64,000 nucleotides of DNA from contig NW_019775666.1 of assembly GCF_001039355.2 (NCBI RefSeq), positions 98,527 to 162,526 on the forward strand. The letters run 5' to 3'. Made by a program: the position numbers and the translations under genes. Position 1 is the stretch's first letter. Every line of letters begins with the position of its first letter. The notes beneath the pieces were generated by a model, which ran no database searches, was not told the origin of the DNA, and was given only the letters and a program-made list of their open reading frames with translations. Positions 1-12,678 of this stretch are shown here, piece after piece. The DNA comes from Lingula anatina. Taxonomy: Eukaryota > Brachiopoda > Lingulata > Lingulida > Lingulidae.

Positions 1-291
1 GCCATTCAGAATAGACGATCCGAGTACTAACTCATCTTCTGACTAAATATGGCAGACCCCACTTCAAAAGCGTTGCTGCTAATTCCATGAAGGCCTTCCC
101 GCCTCCACATGCGCTGTAGCTGAAGGGGCCTGGCAATTAAACCTTGGAGCCAAGATTCAATCCGTTTCATAGCGTGTGAGGAGGGGGGGGGGGAGGAGAC
201 CATTGGGAATCAGCGGCATTGCTTTTGAAGTGTGTTCGACCATATTAAGTCAGCAGATCAGTTAGTACTCAGATCACCTATTCTGAATGGC
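1..291. mobile_element. MITE with about 50-bp terminal inverted repeats
   Basis: The window opens with GCCATTCAGAATAG and this element closes with the exact reverse complement CTATTCTGAATGGC at 278-291. The inverted match continues inward for about 50 bp with few mismatches (GATC-GAGTACTAACT...CTGACT-AATATGG on both arms). There is no coding capacity, so it is a non-autonomous DNA transposon. A run of G (about 183-194) lies inside. The left target-site duplication lies at or beyond the window edge, so the superfamily is unproven. The termini share the ATTCAGAA-AG core with the Harbinger-like elements at 1483 and 12476. Confidence 0.8.
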
Positions 292-310
292 CCCCATACC
301 CTTGCTTTGT

Positions 311-530
311 TAACAACCTGACATTGGTTTTATGTGGCTGACAAGCTGACAGTATTATTTCTTTGGTGACAACCAGACATTGGTCTTTCTTTGATAACAA
401 CCTGACAGTGGTTTTATGTGGCTGACAACCTGACAATATTATTTCTTTGGTGACAACCTGACAGTGGTTTTATGTGGCTGACAACCTGACTTTAGTGACA
501 ACCTGGCATTTACCTTACTTGACAGCATAA
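311..530. repeat. Degenerate tandem repeat, unit about 60 bp
   Basis: The phrases 'caacctgacattggttttat', 'gtggctgacaacctgaca' and 'atattatttctttggtgaca' recur in order about three times, with substitutions. Related phrases reappear at about 2937-3005. Nothing suggests coding. Confidence 0.6.
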
Positions 531-1479
531 AATTCTTCTTACTTGTTATGGGTGACCACTCGAAGGGGTTCTCACGCCATTTTTCCTGTCTGGTTGACAA
601 CATGACAGCTCTTACTTCTGGGTATCATCCAGACAAGGTTCTTGCTATTCAATAACAAAAATTATTAACCCCATAGCACAATTTCCCAATATTCCTACTT
701 TCTGAGTTCTGAATCCTTGAAGATGAGACAAAAGTACACAGAACAAAGACAAATAGCTGGCAATACTTAATTGGTACAAGGCATTGCAATCAATCTTCAA
801 TCAATCATGGAGAAACGGTCTTCCTTTGATGCTTTTTATGTGTAATATCATGAAAGCATACAAGTTGCATCACAGCATAGGTCAACAACCCTCAGTCTTT
901 ACCTACAATTTATTCACATGGGCAAAATTTTTTTTTTAAAGGGTGATAACATGATTCATTCATAGCAGAATAAAATCATAGAGTCATTTTCAAATAGGTA
1001 TATTACTGAGATATTGTGCTTTCATATATATGAATGATATAGAGGCAGTTGTTTAGTGTTACACATTGCTGGGTCAGGCCAAACAAAGGCATTACCAATT
1101 TCTTTTCATTCTTACTAAAAATACCACATGTCCCTAATGCAAAGACAGGTTCCCCAATACCGCATAATGCAGCTGATATGCTTATCACCAGTTATTATTC
1201 TTTTTTCCTCTCAAACAAACTCTATCAACCACTTAACAAATGTCATAACACTCCACTCACTGCTTAAAACTCATTCAGTCCATGGATATTAGTCATAAGC
1301 TTAAGCCCATACATATCAATAATGCTATGAACTGATATGTTTTGAGCGGCTCTGCCATATAGTTTATGCTACAGGGGCCTTCACTCTCTTTCACAAGTTC
1401 CCTACAAATTCAATTCCTGTTGTTAAGTTAAGTGGTTGGTTATATCAAGAGTGGAAGAGAAGAAGGTATGTTTTGCCTT
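531..1479. other. No gene recognised
   Basis: AT-rich sequence. The short open frames at 1003-1267 overlap on both strands, have no splice-site framing and no recognisable domain. I see no RNA gene or regulatory motif I would defend. Confidence 0.5.
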
Positions 1480-1482
1480 TAA

Positions 1483-1879
1483 GAGTGCATTCAGAACAGC
1501 TGACTAAGACCCCATTCCCATAGATTTTAGTTCGATCTATCCCTGTGGGGAGTCTCACTAGATTACTGTCAGCTTAGCCGGCTTAAGCGTCTATCCCCCT
1601 ACTAAAAGAAGGGGGTAATTAACTATGGCGTGCGCTCGGCTGACTGTAATTTAGCGTGAACCCCCAGGGAGTTAGGTCGATCAAAATCTTCATCTCTGGA
1701 TCGATCTAAATCTCTGGGAATGCACCCTAACAGATCCGCCGATCAAATACTTGAATGCTTGTGGCGCAATCCCTGCGGGGCATCTATTCAGTGTCTAATC
1801 GGGAATTAGGCAGCAAGCTTTTTAGCGGGTCACCATATTTGATCCCCGGATTTGTTAGTCCACTGTTTTGAATGTGCTC
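1483..1879. mobile_element. Harbinger-like MITE carrying a nested insertion
   Basis: It starts GAGTGCATTCAGAACAG after TAA (1480-1482) and ends at GAATGTGCTC before TTA (1880-1882). The two ends are inverted copies. The 183-bp element at 12476-12658 is an uninterrupted relative: both continue 'gactaacagatcc' and share the interior 'cagtgtctaatcg'. In this copy the sequence is broken at 1508 by another element. A 3-bp TWA target and short GC-rich termini suggest PIF/Harbinger, but no transposase is present to confirm it. Confidence 0.72.
1508..1727. mobile_element. MITE inserted inside another MITE, TAA duplication
   Basis: It runs from GACCCCATTCCCATAGATTT to TAAATCTCTGGGAATGCACCC, which are inverted termini, and is flanked on both sides by TAA (1505-1507 and 1728-1730). 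Removing it restores 'gactaacagatcc' of the host element exactly as in the related copy at 12476. Relatives lie at 1986-2193 and 38400-38585. Confidence 0.82.
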
Positions 1880-1985
1880 TTAGTTGTCAATCTCTCAAAA
1901 AAACACCAATACAACTGTACATGTCGCTAAGATATAAAGCTTGTTGTGAAAAGGCCAATAATATTTTCCCTGGGATGTAGGCTTA

Positions 1986-2193
1986 GACCCCATTCCCACA
2001 GATTTCAGATTGACCTATCCCTGTGGGGAGTCTCACTAGATTACTGTCAGCTTAGCCGGCTTAAATGTCTGTCCCGCCTACTAAAAGCTGTAAGGGGGTA
2101 ATTAACTGCACTCGGCTGACAGCAATTTAGCTTGAACCCCCAGGGAGTTAGGTCGATCTAGATGGATCGATCTAAATCTCTGGGAATGCACTC
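1986..2193. mobile_element. Second copy of the GACCCCATTCCC MITE, TTA duplication
   Basis: About 85% similar by eye to the 1508-1727 element, sharing 'ggggagtctcactagattac', the GTAAGGGGGTAATTAACT block and the closing 'gatcgatctaaatctctggg'. TTA lies immediately on both sides (1983-1985 and 2194-2196), so this is an independent insertion into a 3-bp target. Confidence 0.8.
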
Positions 2194-2196
2194 TTA

Positions 2197-3163
2197 GACT
2201 GGTCAAGTCTGAATGACAACCAGCTGAACAAAACTAGGTATTCTAGGGACCAGCTTCACCAAAGCACTTCTGCCAAAAGTTGGGCTTTAAAGTTAAAAAA
2301 AAATCATTTGGTATTTTTCAATTCAGGATAAACCTGCAGCCCTCATCATCATCATCATTATTAATATTTATATTATTATTATTATTATTACAAAAGGGAT
2401 GCAGAGACTGAAAGTATCTTGCTAAGTTTGCAGCTGCCCATTCACAATGAAATAACTGAGAAATGTGGCACAGCATGACTGCACCTTCAGACATAAGTAG
2501 ATATTGAAACTAGTCCCTCAATAACAAATCCAATCTAACACACAAAATTACATCATCCCTTCTTATAACAATCTCGCCTATGTCCGCACAACAAAAACAC
2601 TCAATAATTCTGACTTAATAAAGACATGGTAGGCAGCATAATAGATTCTGGCAGCACATAGACAACTTGATTACAATTCAGACTGTCACACTGCTCTCAT
2701 ATGCAAGACACCTACAAGGCAGATAGTTTCATTTCGGGTGATAAATGAGAATCATTTAAATGTTTTAGATTATTGATTAGTGCTGCCATCTACTTTAATA
2801 ATGACTGACAGATCAGTATAAGTATCCTTGCAGTGACATGCATGACAATTCTGACCAGGGAGTCATGGGTACATGGGTAGGATAGGCAGAAAGAAGTGCA
2901 AATAAAGGCAACCTTGAAATTGATTGTGATCTAACTGTTATTTCTTTTGTGATAATCTGACCTATTCCTCACTTGACAGCAAAATATTATTATTACTTGT
3001 TATGACAAAGGCAACCTTGAAATTAATTGCGATCTAACTGCAGTTAGTGGGCATATGTGCCTGCGTGCACATGTTTATCAATATAACACGATTTAGAGCT
3101 AGGCACCCAAAGGCCTGTGTTTTGACAGTACCCCTTGTTGTAGTGCAGAGGACGCATAAATAA
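2197..3163. other. Non-coding, simple repeats and a short duplication
   Basis: Contains a TCA/TTA-type microsatellite at about 2346-2392. The phrase 'aaggcaaccttgaaatt' followed by 'gatctaactg' appears at about 2906 and again at about 3008, a local duplication. No supported gene. Confidence 0.5.
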
Positions 3164-3440
3164 CAGGCCTACCCAACTACCAGACTCGACACATAAGGAA
3201 CCTGAATAAACCAGTATAGCGGACCACAAAACCCGTTTTCAAGGTGTGCGACAGATCGCTTTTCGGAGTATCATACCCCAGAACAAATTCTGTAGCATGA
3301 CCACAGGCTCATCCTGTCAGTGTTCTGACTGATACCCCCAAAATGCGAACTGACACACACCTTGAAAACGGGTAGTGTGGTCCAATATACTGGTTAATAC
3401 AGGATCCTTATATGCCGAGTCTGGTAGTTGGGTAGGCCTG
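3164..3440. mobile_element. Fold-back element with about 85-bp inverted arms
   Basis: The left arm begins CAGGCCTACCCAACTACCAG and runs to AACCCGTTTTCAAGGTGTG. The right arm is its reverse complement from CACACCTTGAAAACGGGT to CTGGTAGTTGGGTAGGCCTG. The arms differ at roughly ten positions and enclose about 105 bp of loop. No coding capacity. Confidence 0.82.
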
Positions 3441-3757
3441 AATAAGTAAAGGATAGCTACTTGGGCTTCTTGCCTAGAAAGTGCATGGTTAGTGTATAGA
3501 TCCTTTGTGCAGGCGGTTCAAGTGGTGATTGTGAAGTAGACTCAAGAAATTATTGTGAAGGTTGACTCCTGGTTAAATTTTATAATTTTATAATAATGAT
3601 AATTTTTCTTCAGGTAATTTAATTTTGATACAAATATTCCTTATCCCCATGGTGTGACTTCTATATTACGAAGCAACTGTAATATTTATGACTGGTTAAT
3701 ACAAAGATAATGGGCTTATAACTCAATAACTTTGCTCTGCCCCCTCATAGCAATGAC

Positions 3758-3909
3758 CAGGGATGAGACTACCATTTAGTACGAAGTTTGAAAATATGGC
3801 GCGGGTCCCGACCCATTCCCCCCCCCCCCCCCAGGTTTTTATTGCACATATGCATTGATCTCAAAAATGACATTTTTGGCTCCCAAAAGTCAGAAAAGTC
3901 TCATCCCTG
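3758..3909. mobile_element. Small MITE with 13-bp inverted termini
   Basis: It starts CAGGGATGAGACT and ends AGTCTCATCCCTG, an exact inverted pair, with a poly-C run inside. The CAGGG start resembles hAT-type termini. I cannot see a convincing 8-bp target duplication, so the superfamily is a guess. Confidence 0.65.
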
Positions 3910-5087
3910 AATGGCCCTTGACAGCTAATGTGTGGTTTAGTAGATGGTCTGCTTGTGGCACATGCAGGTTTAAAAAAACTCATCAAAGGACACTTTTTCT
4001 GGTCAAGACTCAAAAAAATCACGTCATGCAATGTATATTAGATACACTTTTAATTATTTTAAATCCACAAAAGAACTCAAAAACCTGCTTTTCGACCAGT
4101 TTTTCCACCCTACACTTGGATCAAAATGGATTCAGATTTGCAAAGGTAAAGCCCACTGTATACATGTATGTAACTTGCTCTATTGGATCAACCAAAGCTC
4201 AGCACAATGAATATGGCTCCAAAAGATAATCATCATTAATTCCAGATAATCTAGAGTGGATTCTTGTAATGAGAAATATGGTTTATGTCCATACAGCTAG
4301 CAGATACATAAAAGCTTTATCTCTAATCTGGTTCCTAGTGGTTTTCTGATCAATTAAATGCCATATCCATTGTCTAGATGGACACGGTAATGATTCATTG
4401 ATCTGAAATAAACACACTAGACGGCCGTGTAGAATTGAAACACCATTCAGCTACATCACAAAAACATTTCGGTTGTACTGTCAAAGTTAAAAAAAAAAGA
4501 AGCATGAGACACTTATGATATCCAATAAGTGCATACAAAGAGTATCTTGTGAAGACAATTTACTTTTAAACAGGAACTATGTTCCACGTACTTCATAGAA
4601 AACATACAATATTTATGTATCACTAATTAAACCAGAAACACTCATCTAACACTCCTACAGACAAGAGTTGACATGTTTTCCCACTTGTTTCTCAATAAAA
4701 CAGGTGAATAATTTATCATATTCTGTTAAAACTAAATAATTCTATTGTAACAGAATGAGAAAATTAACGTACCTTCCCTGTTCCTCAGCTGGCTATACAT
4801 GTGGTTAGTAAATAATTTATCTAGTTGACTAGCTTGCTAATAAGCTAATAAAGTTTCCCTGCTAGTTCATTGTAGAAGACTACTTAACCTGCTATTTAGT
4901 TGGTAAATGAGCTAGTTTGTTAGGTAGGCGTGTTGAAAATAACAAAAAGATTAAGAGAACATATCTAATCTGTGAATAATTAGGCTTTTTTTTATCAGTC
5001 CAAGCTCTATCCAAAAACAAATCGCCATACCAGTCGTCATAATCTGTGATCTTGATTTACAACCAGTTTATGAAAAAAAAATAATGA

Positions 5088-5118
<31 letters not shown>

Positions 5119-5300
5119 ACAAAAAAATAATTTGCTATCATAAAAACATTATTTTGCCGATTTCACTTTTATCTACCAATAACTTCTGGATAGAAAAAGA
5201 TCTGCTCCTTTCAATCAAAACGGATCTACATAGCACATCAGTGAGAATTACAGATATCAGTTAATCTGCTTTCACAATAACCAGAAACTGCAAATCTTAC
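3910..5300. other. No gene recognised; ATAA microsatellite
   Basis: AT-rich, with a run of ATAA units at about 5083-5119. The 124-codon plus-strand frame at 3855-4229 starts inside the MITE, has biased composition and no domain, and is not called. Confidence 0.5.
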
Positions 5301-5342
5301 CTCTCCAGCGATATTGAGTTCCCATTAAATCCGGTTTTAGTT
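5301..5342 (-). CDS. Possible orphan 42-nt exon
   Basis: On the minus strand an AG acceptor precedes 5342 and a strong donor (GAG|gtaagattt) follows 5301. The enclosed frame reads ELKPDLMGTQYRWR, and the phase (2 nt in, 1 nt out) matches the phase-1 donor of the exon at 18180/22859, so it could be a distant downstream exon of that transcript. It could equally be a first exon starting at the ATG at 5325, or chance. The acceptor has a poor pyrimidine tract and no neighbouring exon is visible. Confidence 0.2.
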
Positions 5343-6839
5343 CTTAAACTTCCTTTATCAGAACACTTGCACATATACCAATTTTGTCAACTATAACATC
5401 TGTGGCAAGGCAGTGAAGTAATGATCCAGTGAAGTCCTGCTGGAGCTTTTCGCTTCTGAAACTTCCTATATCACCGCTCTTCCACGCACTGTTCTTGTCT
5501 GCAGCAGAATTAATCACTGTGTTAGCAGAGAATCCGTATGGCCTATTATGACACTTATGTATCAGCCAGTCAGCAGGAAGATAATCACCTTCTTCGAGCT
5601 TCCGCCTAAGCTTTTAATAGATCTTGGTCTCAAGGGATGAGCAGATAGGGATTGGTGAGCAATTCATTTCGGACAGGTTAAGGCGTTTGTAAATATCGAT
5701 GCCTCCTCATCATCCATCATGTTTATTCATCTATTTCTTTATTTATTTGTTCTTTTAATAATTTATTCTATTAAAATAAAAAATTGAATGTGCCTGTTGT
5801 ATTTTAAAATTAACCTACATGTATCTTGAATCAGAATTATAAACTGAACAATATAATGACTTACAAATGATAGAGAATAATTTAAATGAATGGAGAAATC
5901 TGTCAAGTCAAAAAAAGCACAATTTATGTTACAACTTCCTTTTAAAATTTTACAACATAAAAGATGCAAAGTACACATATTGGTTTATGAAAATTATGAT
6001 GTTACAGGAAGCTGGACCTGAAATTTGTTCCAGAACCAGCAGCTTCTTATTGGTTTCCAAAGAAATGGGCATTTTAGTCTCTTGTGCAACTACGATAAAA
6101 AAGTAAATCATTTCTTTAGGGGCTAATCGAGTTTTCTATCATGAGGCATGATGTCTCGACCTTTCCTCAATTAACCCTTTATTACATGACTATTTGGATG
6201 TAAGTGCCTGAAGTTTGACTATTACCTATTACTTTGGGAGGTGGGGTTGGGGCGTGGGAGGGGGATGGAGGGTGGTGGCAGTTAGTGGGGGGGGGGGAAG
6301 CATTAGAGGNGTGGGGGGGGGGGGAAGCATTAGAGGTTGAAGTAATATGTCATGCATCATAGGTAGAAAACAAGTATTGTCTCTCTAGAAAAAATGACTT
6401 TTTTTTTCAAATTTTGACTTCATACCTTGCGGTTAGTTTAGCATGATAAACAGCATTGTGATAAGTTCATACAGAGTTGAAAATGTTAGCAGCCAGAAGG
6501 AGCATTCAGGACAGTTGTTCTCTAGGGTGAAAATGAACTTAGTATACCTATACCATGCCATATATCAGCCGACTTAGTGAACATAGTTGGTTTATGTCTT
6601 CAGCACTCAATTAAATAGGCAGATGGTGATACCAAAGAGGGATTATTCTGGCTCTCTAATCTAATTACAATTTGTTAATATACACTTGACCAAATATGTT
6701 AATATACATTCAACCAAAAAAAGGTTTGGAAACCTTATTTTGAATAATTATAAAATTACCATATTATGATATTTTTTTTACCAAATATTGATGGATAATG
6801 CACCCACCATTTCTTATTTTTTTTATAAACACTGCAATA
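5343..6839. other. Non-coding, G-rich joint with an N
   Basis: Contains a G-rich stretch at about 6230-6345 in which 'gggaagcattagagg' occurs on each side of a single N at 6310. No supported gene. Confidence 0.45.
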
Positions 6840-7385
6840 CATTACATAGTTCTTTTTAATAAATGAAAAACAATTTCATTGTCTGAACTTTTTTGGTTGA
6901 GTGTATATTGAACAACTTATCAAAAGTGAACTGTGGATACACCTTCATTTGTGTTATATATCGACACTGATTTCAATGACTTCAATGACATGTAGCCGCC
7001 TTGTAATCTGATCATCTTATGACAGAATCGGATATATCGCTTCTTACTATCAATTATTGTGAACGTACCCTTTTCCTTGATTAACCTAAATCAAGCTGTC
7101 AGATTGGAATCATCTGTCCTTTACGTCAAGGCCATTCAGTATATTACATAGTTTTTAATAAATGAAAAACAAGTTCATGTTTCTGAACTTTTTTGATTGA
7201 GTGTATACTGAACAACTTATTACCTTCATTTGTGATGTATGACTTCAATGACATGTAGCCTTCTTGTAATCTGATCATCTTATGACAGAATCTGTCATAT
7301 CTCTACTTATCGTCAATTACTGTGTACCATCCTACAACAAGCTGTCAGATTAAAAACTTCTGTTCTTTACATCAAGGCCATTCAG
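6840..7385. repeat. Imperfect tandem duplication, two copies
   Basis: A block with 'taataaatgaaaaac', 'gaacttttttggttgagtgt', 'gacttcaatgacatgtagcc', 'gtaatctgatcatcttatga' and 'caaggccattcag' occurs at about 6840-7139 and again, slightly shorter, at about 7140-7385. Substitutions and indels show it is old. Confidence 0.75.
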
Positions 7386-10215
7386 ATAAGAGATTATGCA
7401 AGAGTATTAGATTCTAAAAAAAGAAAAAATAGAAAGGTTGACGCAAATTAAATTGATTCTTCCTCTCCTTTTTCTTTTGTTCTTTAAATGGGTGTTTCTA
7501 AATTTTTCTAAAACTAGAAAAAAGAAAGGTTGAATATTTTTTTCTCGATTATTTCCTTTCTTTTTTTTTCTGGAAACTTGTAATATTGCAATTTTCAAAT
7601 GACGTCTTTCATTTAATATGTATTCCCTGAGATGTTATGTGACAGTGGCGATTAATATTTAATGGTGTTTTATGGGTGTATTTTGATGAAATGTGAGTAA
7701 TTTCTCTCAATATATGTGCCAAATAATACACTTGTTGTCACCCTCTAGCAATTAATATGCCTTGAAGAACTTTCATTCACTCTCAAGGTGTTCTGGCATA
7801 GGGTGACAATGTATTATCTCACACATATCACGTCTGTTATTAGTTAGACATCCTAACTGTCGTCATCTAATCATCAATTATTTAACACCAGGAAAGAAGT
7901 CCGTAAACTGGTCAGAATGAATGTCACATATTACCATTCAGAGTCTTCTTCCCTAATTAAAATAATGAGAATATGAATCATTTCAAACTGTTCATGTCCG
8001 GAGCTGATGAAAATAATCAATATTTATATATCCTCAAATCAGAAGGCACTGGCCTTGCTAATAACATTCACCAAGAAGAGATATTGAAGAGATATTACAC
8101 TTAATGGGTGATATGTTACATAAGTGTCCAACAATCAAATACATATAAGAACTGTTTTGGGGATGTGACCAATTTCACATTGGACTCTCTCTGAGCAAAT
8201 GTAATGGGCTCTACATTAAATAAAATAAAATTCCTTATGCTCTAAACTGAGAGAGAGAGAAAGAGAGAGAGATTGACTATTGCCTGCAAGAAATATAATT
8301 TGACAAATATAATCTACATAGATCCTTCAATTCATAACTGATAGTCTATGTGAGCTCTAGAAATGAGGATTATTTAGCACCTTTTTATCATCATTACACA
8401 AAAATCACCAAAAAGCCTATTTCACCCAAAAAATAAGTTGTTGACTTCATTACACATTTATCTAAAAAGGAGTGTATGTTTACCACTTGTTATGACTTCT
8501 ATTCTAGGTAAACGCACAGGTTGACCACTGAAATGAGATTGCAATTATTTGATTACTTCCCTCTGACAACAACAACACAGATCATTACATTAATGTCTGT
8601 TGACACTATATGCAATTCGCAGGTTATGGGGTGTGTTCTTCATTTCATCAGTCATACATAATTCCATATATGAAAGCTTTTATGTAAAAAAAAAAAAAAA
8701 AATCTTTAGAACAGGTGCTGGGTTCCACTCAATTTGACTGTCAATCTTCCATCTTTTTCTGGATTTCACTTCAATAACGTGACATTGACAGATTTTGACA
8801 ATATTTATCATTGTTGGAAATCACAGAGTTACCAGTCAAGCAGAAGGCCACCTGGAAGTTATGTAGTTGCTTTGTTAACTGGCTGACAACTAAAAATGAA
8901 CTAAGACATCAAACGTAATTGTCAACCTTAAAAAGACAACATGAGTAAATACGTCATGATATCTATATGAAAATAACACTGAATTCAATACTTTTAACAT
9001 ATTCAACACATTATACACTGATCAAAAAGCTCATAAAGTAGAGTTGATTTAAGAGAAATATATCAATTAGAATGTATCAGAAAAAGTTTAAATTTCACCA
9101 ATCACATCATCAACCTCTGATGGAGAGTTAGAGTCTGCTCAGAATGAACTAGCTACTGCTACTTACTCATTCTAAGCAGGCCTTACAAAGTGAAAGTGAC
9201 ATGCAGCCAAGTATTATTTAAAAATGATTACAAGCAGGCATTTGCAGTCACACAAAAAAAAAAATAAATTTTTTTTTGATGGCTATTTATATTTACTAAT
9301 TCTAAAAATCTTTTTCTGTCCAAACATATAACTGACAAGTTGCTATTCAGAATTTTTCAATGTTCTAGGATTTTTATCACAAAGCAATCTGTTGTAAAAT
9401 AAATTAGAAATTACTGTGCAACACCAATAATGACCACTCTAGACGTACAATTAAAAATAGAACAAGCCTCCTTTTGTGCAAACTTCTCGTGGATAAATGT
9501 TTTTCAAGAGAAGTACTTTAACACGAACAGTCATCCTCCATAATAAAACAAAATAACCCATTAGGAAAAGTGATCCAGAAGGCCACTGATCTCTTGGCAT
9601 GACCCAAAACCCAACACGATAATAACAATAATGAGACAGATACTTCTGAAATCAATGGTTAAAGGACACTAAATACAGTGCTATCATTAAAATCGCTGAG
9701 GCCACTGCTCTTTAACATTTAGAGGATGAACACCATTAAAAATGCAAAAGGCCATATAGCTGACAAAAACTTGCCATTATGCACTATGGTGGACTTTAGC
9801 CGAGATGCTAACCTTACTTAAAGCATCAATTGCACCTGATCGCAGCAAACCGATGTTTGCAGAAAATGTTTTTTTACCTCCACATACTTTTAAATTGGTG
9901 TCATAAACCCATCTTAAACACTATAAAGCATTCAGTGTCACAGCCTATAAAGGCCGTTGGTTTTGCTGTAGTGGCCCATTTCCTTGTATGCATGTGTCTA
10001 AGCTGCTACAATGGCAATACAAACAGTGGCACTGAAATTACTTCCGCCATTTAGACAGTGATGTCTAATACTTCAAAAGAAATGGTCGTGCCACAGAATT
10101 AATGCAGAAATTTAGTTGTTTTTCAGTACGTGAGAATATTATGTGTACGTCTAAATGACATCAATTCTGTCAATGATCCCTTGACCTTTTTTCTTTTTGT
10201 TTACACATAGGCACC

Positions 10216-10275
<60 letters not shown>

Positions 10276-12475
10276 CCCCAGGTCTCTAGCACTCCAATAG
10301 CAGCGTATAAGGCTTGGAGATACTGAAGTAAAGCTGTACATATGCTCTTCACTCATAAACCAGATAACGATAGTAAAAAACAAATTAAAAACCTATCTGG
10401 AAATACGTTGAGTAAATATGGCACTTTTGCAACTCCAGAGAACAATACTTCATCATCTCATCTGGTAATTTGTTGGAATGCATGTTGTATTTTTCGTGAT
10501 AATATTCCATGACATTTTAATACATTAATGTTACATTTGGTTCAATAGAACTTAACCTTGAAACCTTGGAAGAGATGGAGGAGACAGAAAAGTGTTTGTT
10601 TTTAAACCTATTGCGATATTTCTTCAAAGAGCCTTGATCACGTAACTGATCTTTCATGTCTCAGAAGTAGAAAAACATGTTTACTCTCTTTACAAACAAT
10701 ATGTTACCTTCATTCCACAATAGACAAGAAAAAAAATTCTATGAAAGAAAAGATTGTCACAAACAACACTAATGTGGCAATTATCAGGTATGTGTTTAAG
10801 AAATAAACCAACACGGATGTCACCTTTCTTTTTTTCTTTTTTTATGACCTTTCACACTCAGTAGTGATCTGACACAAATGAGTATACAGTAAAATTTACA
10901 ATAATGAATGATAAGTCCTACAAAAGGTTCATGTGGATTAATATAAAATCACCAGCAGACCATAATCTAATATCCAAAGCAATCCATCATTGGGCAAACA
11001 GATCATGAAACTTTCGAGATGCATGTCTGTTTAATACATCAATTTTGATAATGGATAAACAAAATGAATGACTCATTTTTCAGTGCATACAAATTGATAC
11101 ACAATGTCAAACACACTGATAAAATAGAAAAAAAATTATTTACCTTAAATTACAGAAAATATGATCTTAAATGTTTCTCAATTTAAACATTCACAGCTAA
11201 AGCATTGTATAAATTGCATAATAAGCAAACTGATGAACTGTTAATTTGATGTCATACACTGTTTCATGCATGGAACAATTTGTCACACATGACACATTGT
11301 AACACCTAGCACAATGTTGCACCTAGCACATCTGACACAATGTTGCACCTAGACAACAGTGCACTCAAACCAGAGCAGAAAAGTGTACAACTGTTTTTTA
11401 GACACCCTAAACATATGGAGACTATACTGACTATTTTAGTCAGGAAATGAACTTGGCATCCTTATTTCAAAACACCGTGTCACTTCATAAGTGCTGCCTC
11501 ACCTTGTACAAAATATATAAACAAAGTCAAATCTAAACATTCTCAAAAATCTACAAGCAATTTGATTTCAAAACTGCCAGGGATAAGAATAATAGCTTCG
11601 CATATATGAATATATCTCACTGTACAAAATGTTGCATTCCATCATTCAGAAAATAGATATTTCTCAAGATAAAACAATATCTCTAAAAAAAAAAAAAACT
11701 CATGCAAAATACCTTACACAACTCACAAAAGAACCCTTGTGTCATATAATTTTCCAGGACATCAAAAGGTTATTGACTATTTTAAGACCTAACTGAGTAA
11801 ACTGGATATTCAACCCCGCTGTATTGGGTACACTGGGATATCACGACTACATGAAAGGCTAGATCTTTGCTTTTCAGTTCTCTTAATGAGACATGGCAGA
11901 AATGACACGAGCAAGGTTTGAGAAACTTGTTAGCAGGTTTTCTTCAAAGGTTGTAGATATTTGTATTCCCATGCTGTTACATGACAAAGACAGAAAAGAA
12001 GCTTGTTTTTCATCTGACCCTGACATAGGATTGATGTTAATTGTACACATACGTCAGTTGTAAACATTGATTTTTTCCCCTTTTTAGTTGATGCTTAGAA
12101 TGGATACTTCCTTGATATGTAACTTGCGTAAGAAATAACAGTATTCTTTTTTTACCAACGATGATCTACTATAATAATAATAATAATATGTATCAATTCA
12201 AGATACTACTCCTGATACATCTATTTGCACAAATGACCTAGTGAGGCTTCCCCTCGTCCGATGCTTTTTTCTATGAATCACCATACTCATCCGCTACCCT
12301 ACAATATCTACTACCTGTGATACGGCAAACATATTGTAAGTTTTATACCATGAGAGATAAATTTCTGCTTTTATTACAAGTTAATGCCTAGGTTTAGGAC
12401 AAGGTGTAGCAGGGATTAGTGATTATGATCTGGGGCAATTTCTTTCAATTGATCACATTCACAGGTTATGTTTAA
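7386..12475. other. Long non-coding stretch
   Basis: About 5 kb of AT-rich DNA with a TA microsatellite at 10220-10272, a short GA run near 8251-8271, and a degenerate 'acacctagcacaatgttgc' repeat at about 11285-11355 that resembles the 30-bp minisatellites in the Tudor gene introns. I see no exon with framing splice sites, no domain and no RNA gene. Confidence 0.5.
10220..10272. repeat. TA dinucleotide microsatellite
   Basis: Uninterrupted TA run of about 53 bp. The open frames that cross it are artefacts of the repeat. Confidence 0.95.
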
Positions 12476-12658
12476 GAGCACATTCAGAACAGTGGACTAA
12501 CAGATCCTCAGAACAAATATGGCTGACCCACTTGAATGCTAGTTGCGTAATCCCTGGGAGAACAATTCAGTGTCTAATCGAGAATTAAGCGGCAAGCTTT
12601 TTAGTGGGTGGCCATATTTGATCCTCGTGTCTGTCAGTTTGCTATTCTGAATGTGCTC
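12476..12658. mobile_element. Harbinger-like MITE, intact copy, TAA duplication
   Basis: Begins GAGCACATTCAGAACAGTGG and ends TTCTGAATGTGCTC, with TAA directly on both sides (12473-12475 and 12659-12661). It is the uninterrupted relative of the host element at 1483-1879. Confidence 0.8.
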
Positions 12659-12678
12659 TAACTATGGAAACAACTATT

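Noticed and set aside
10170-10383. Frames encoding IYIYIYIY runs
   Set aside because: Direct translation of the TA microsatellite.
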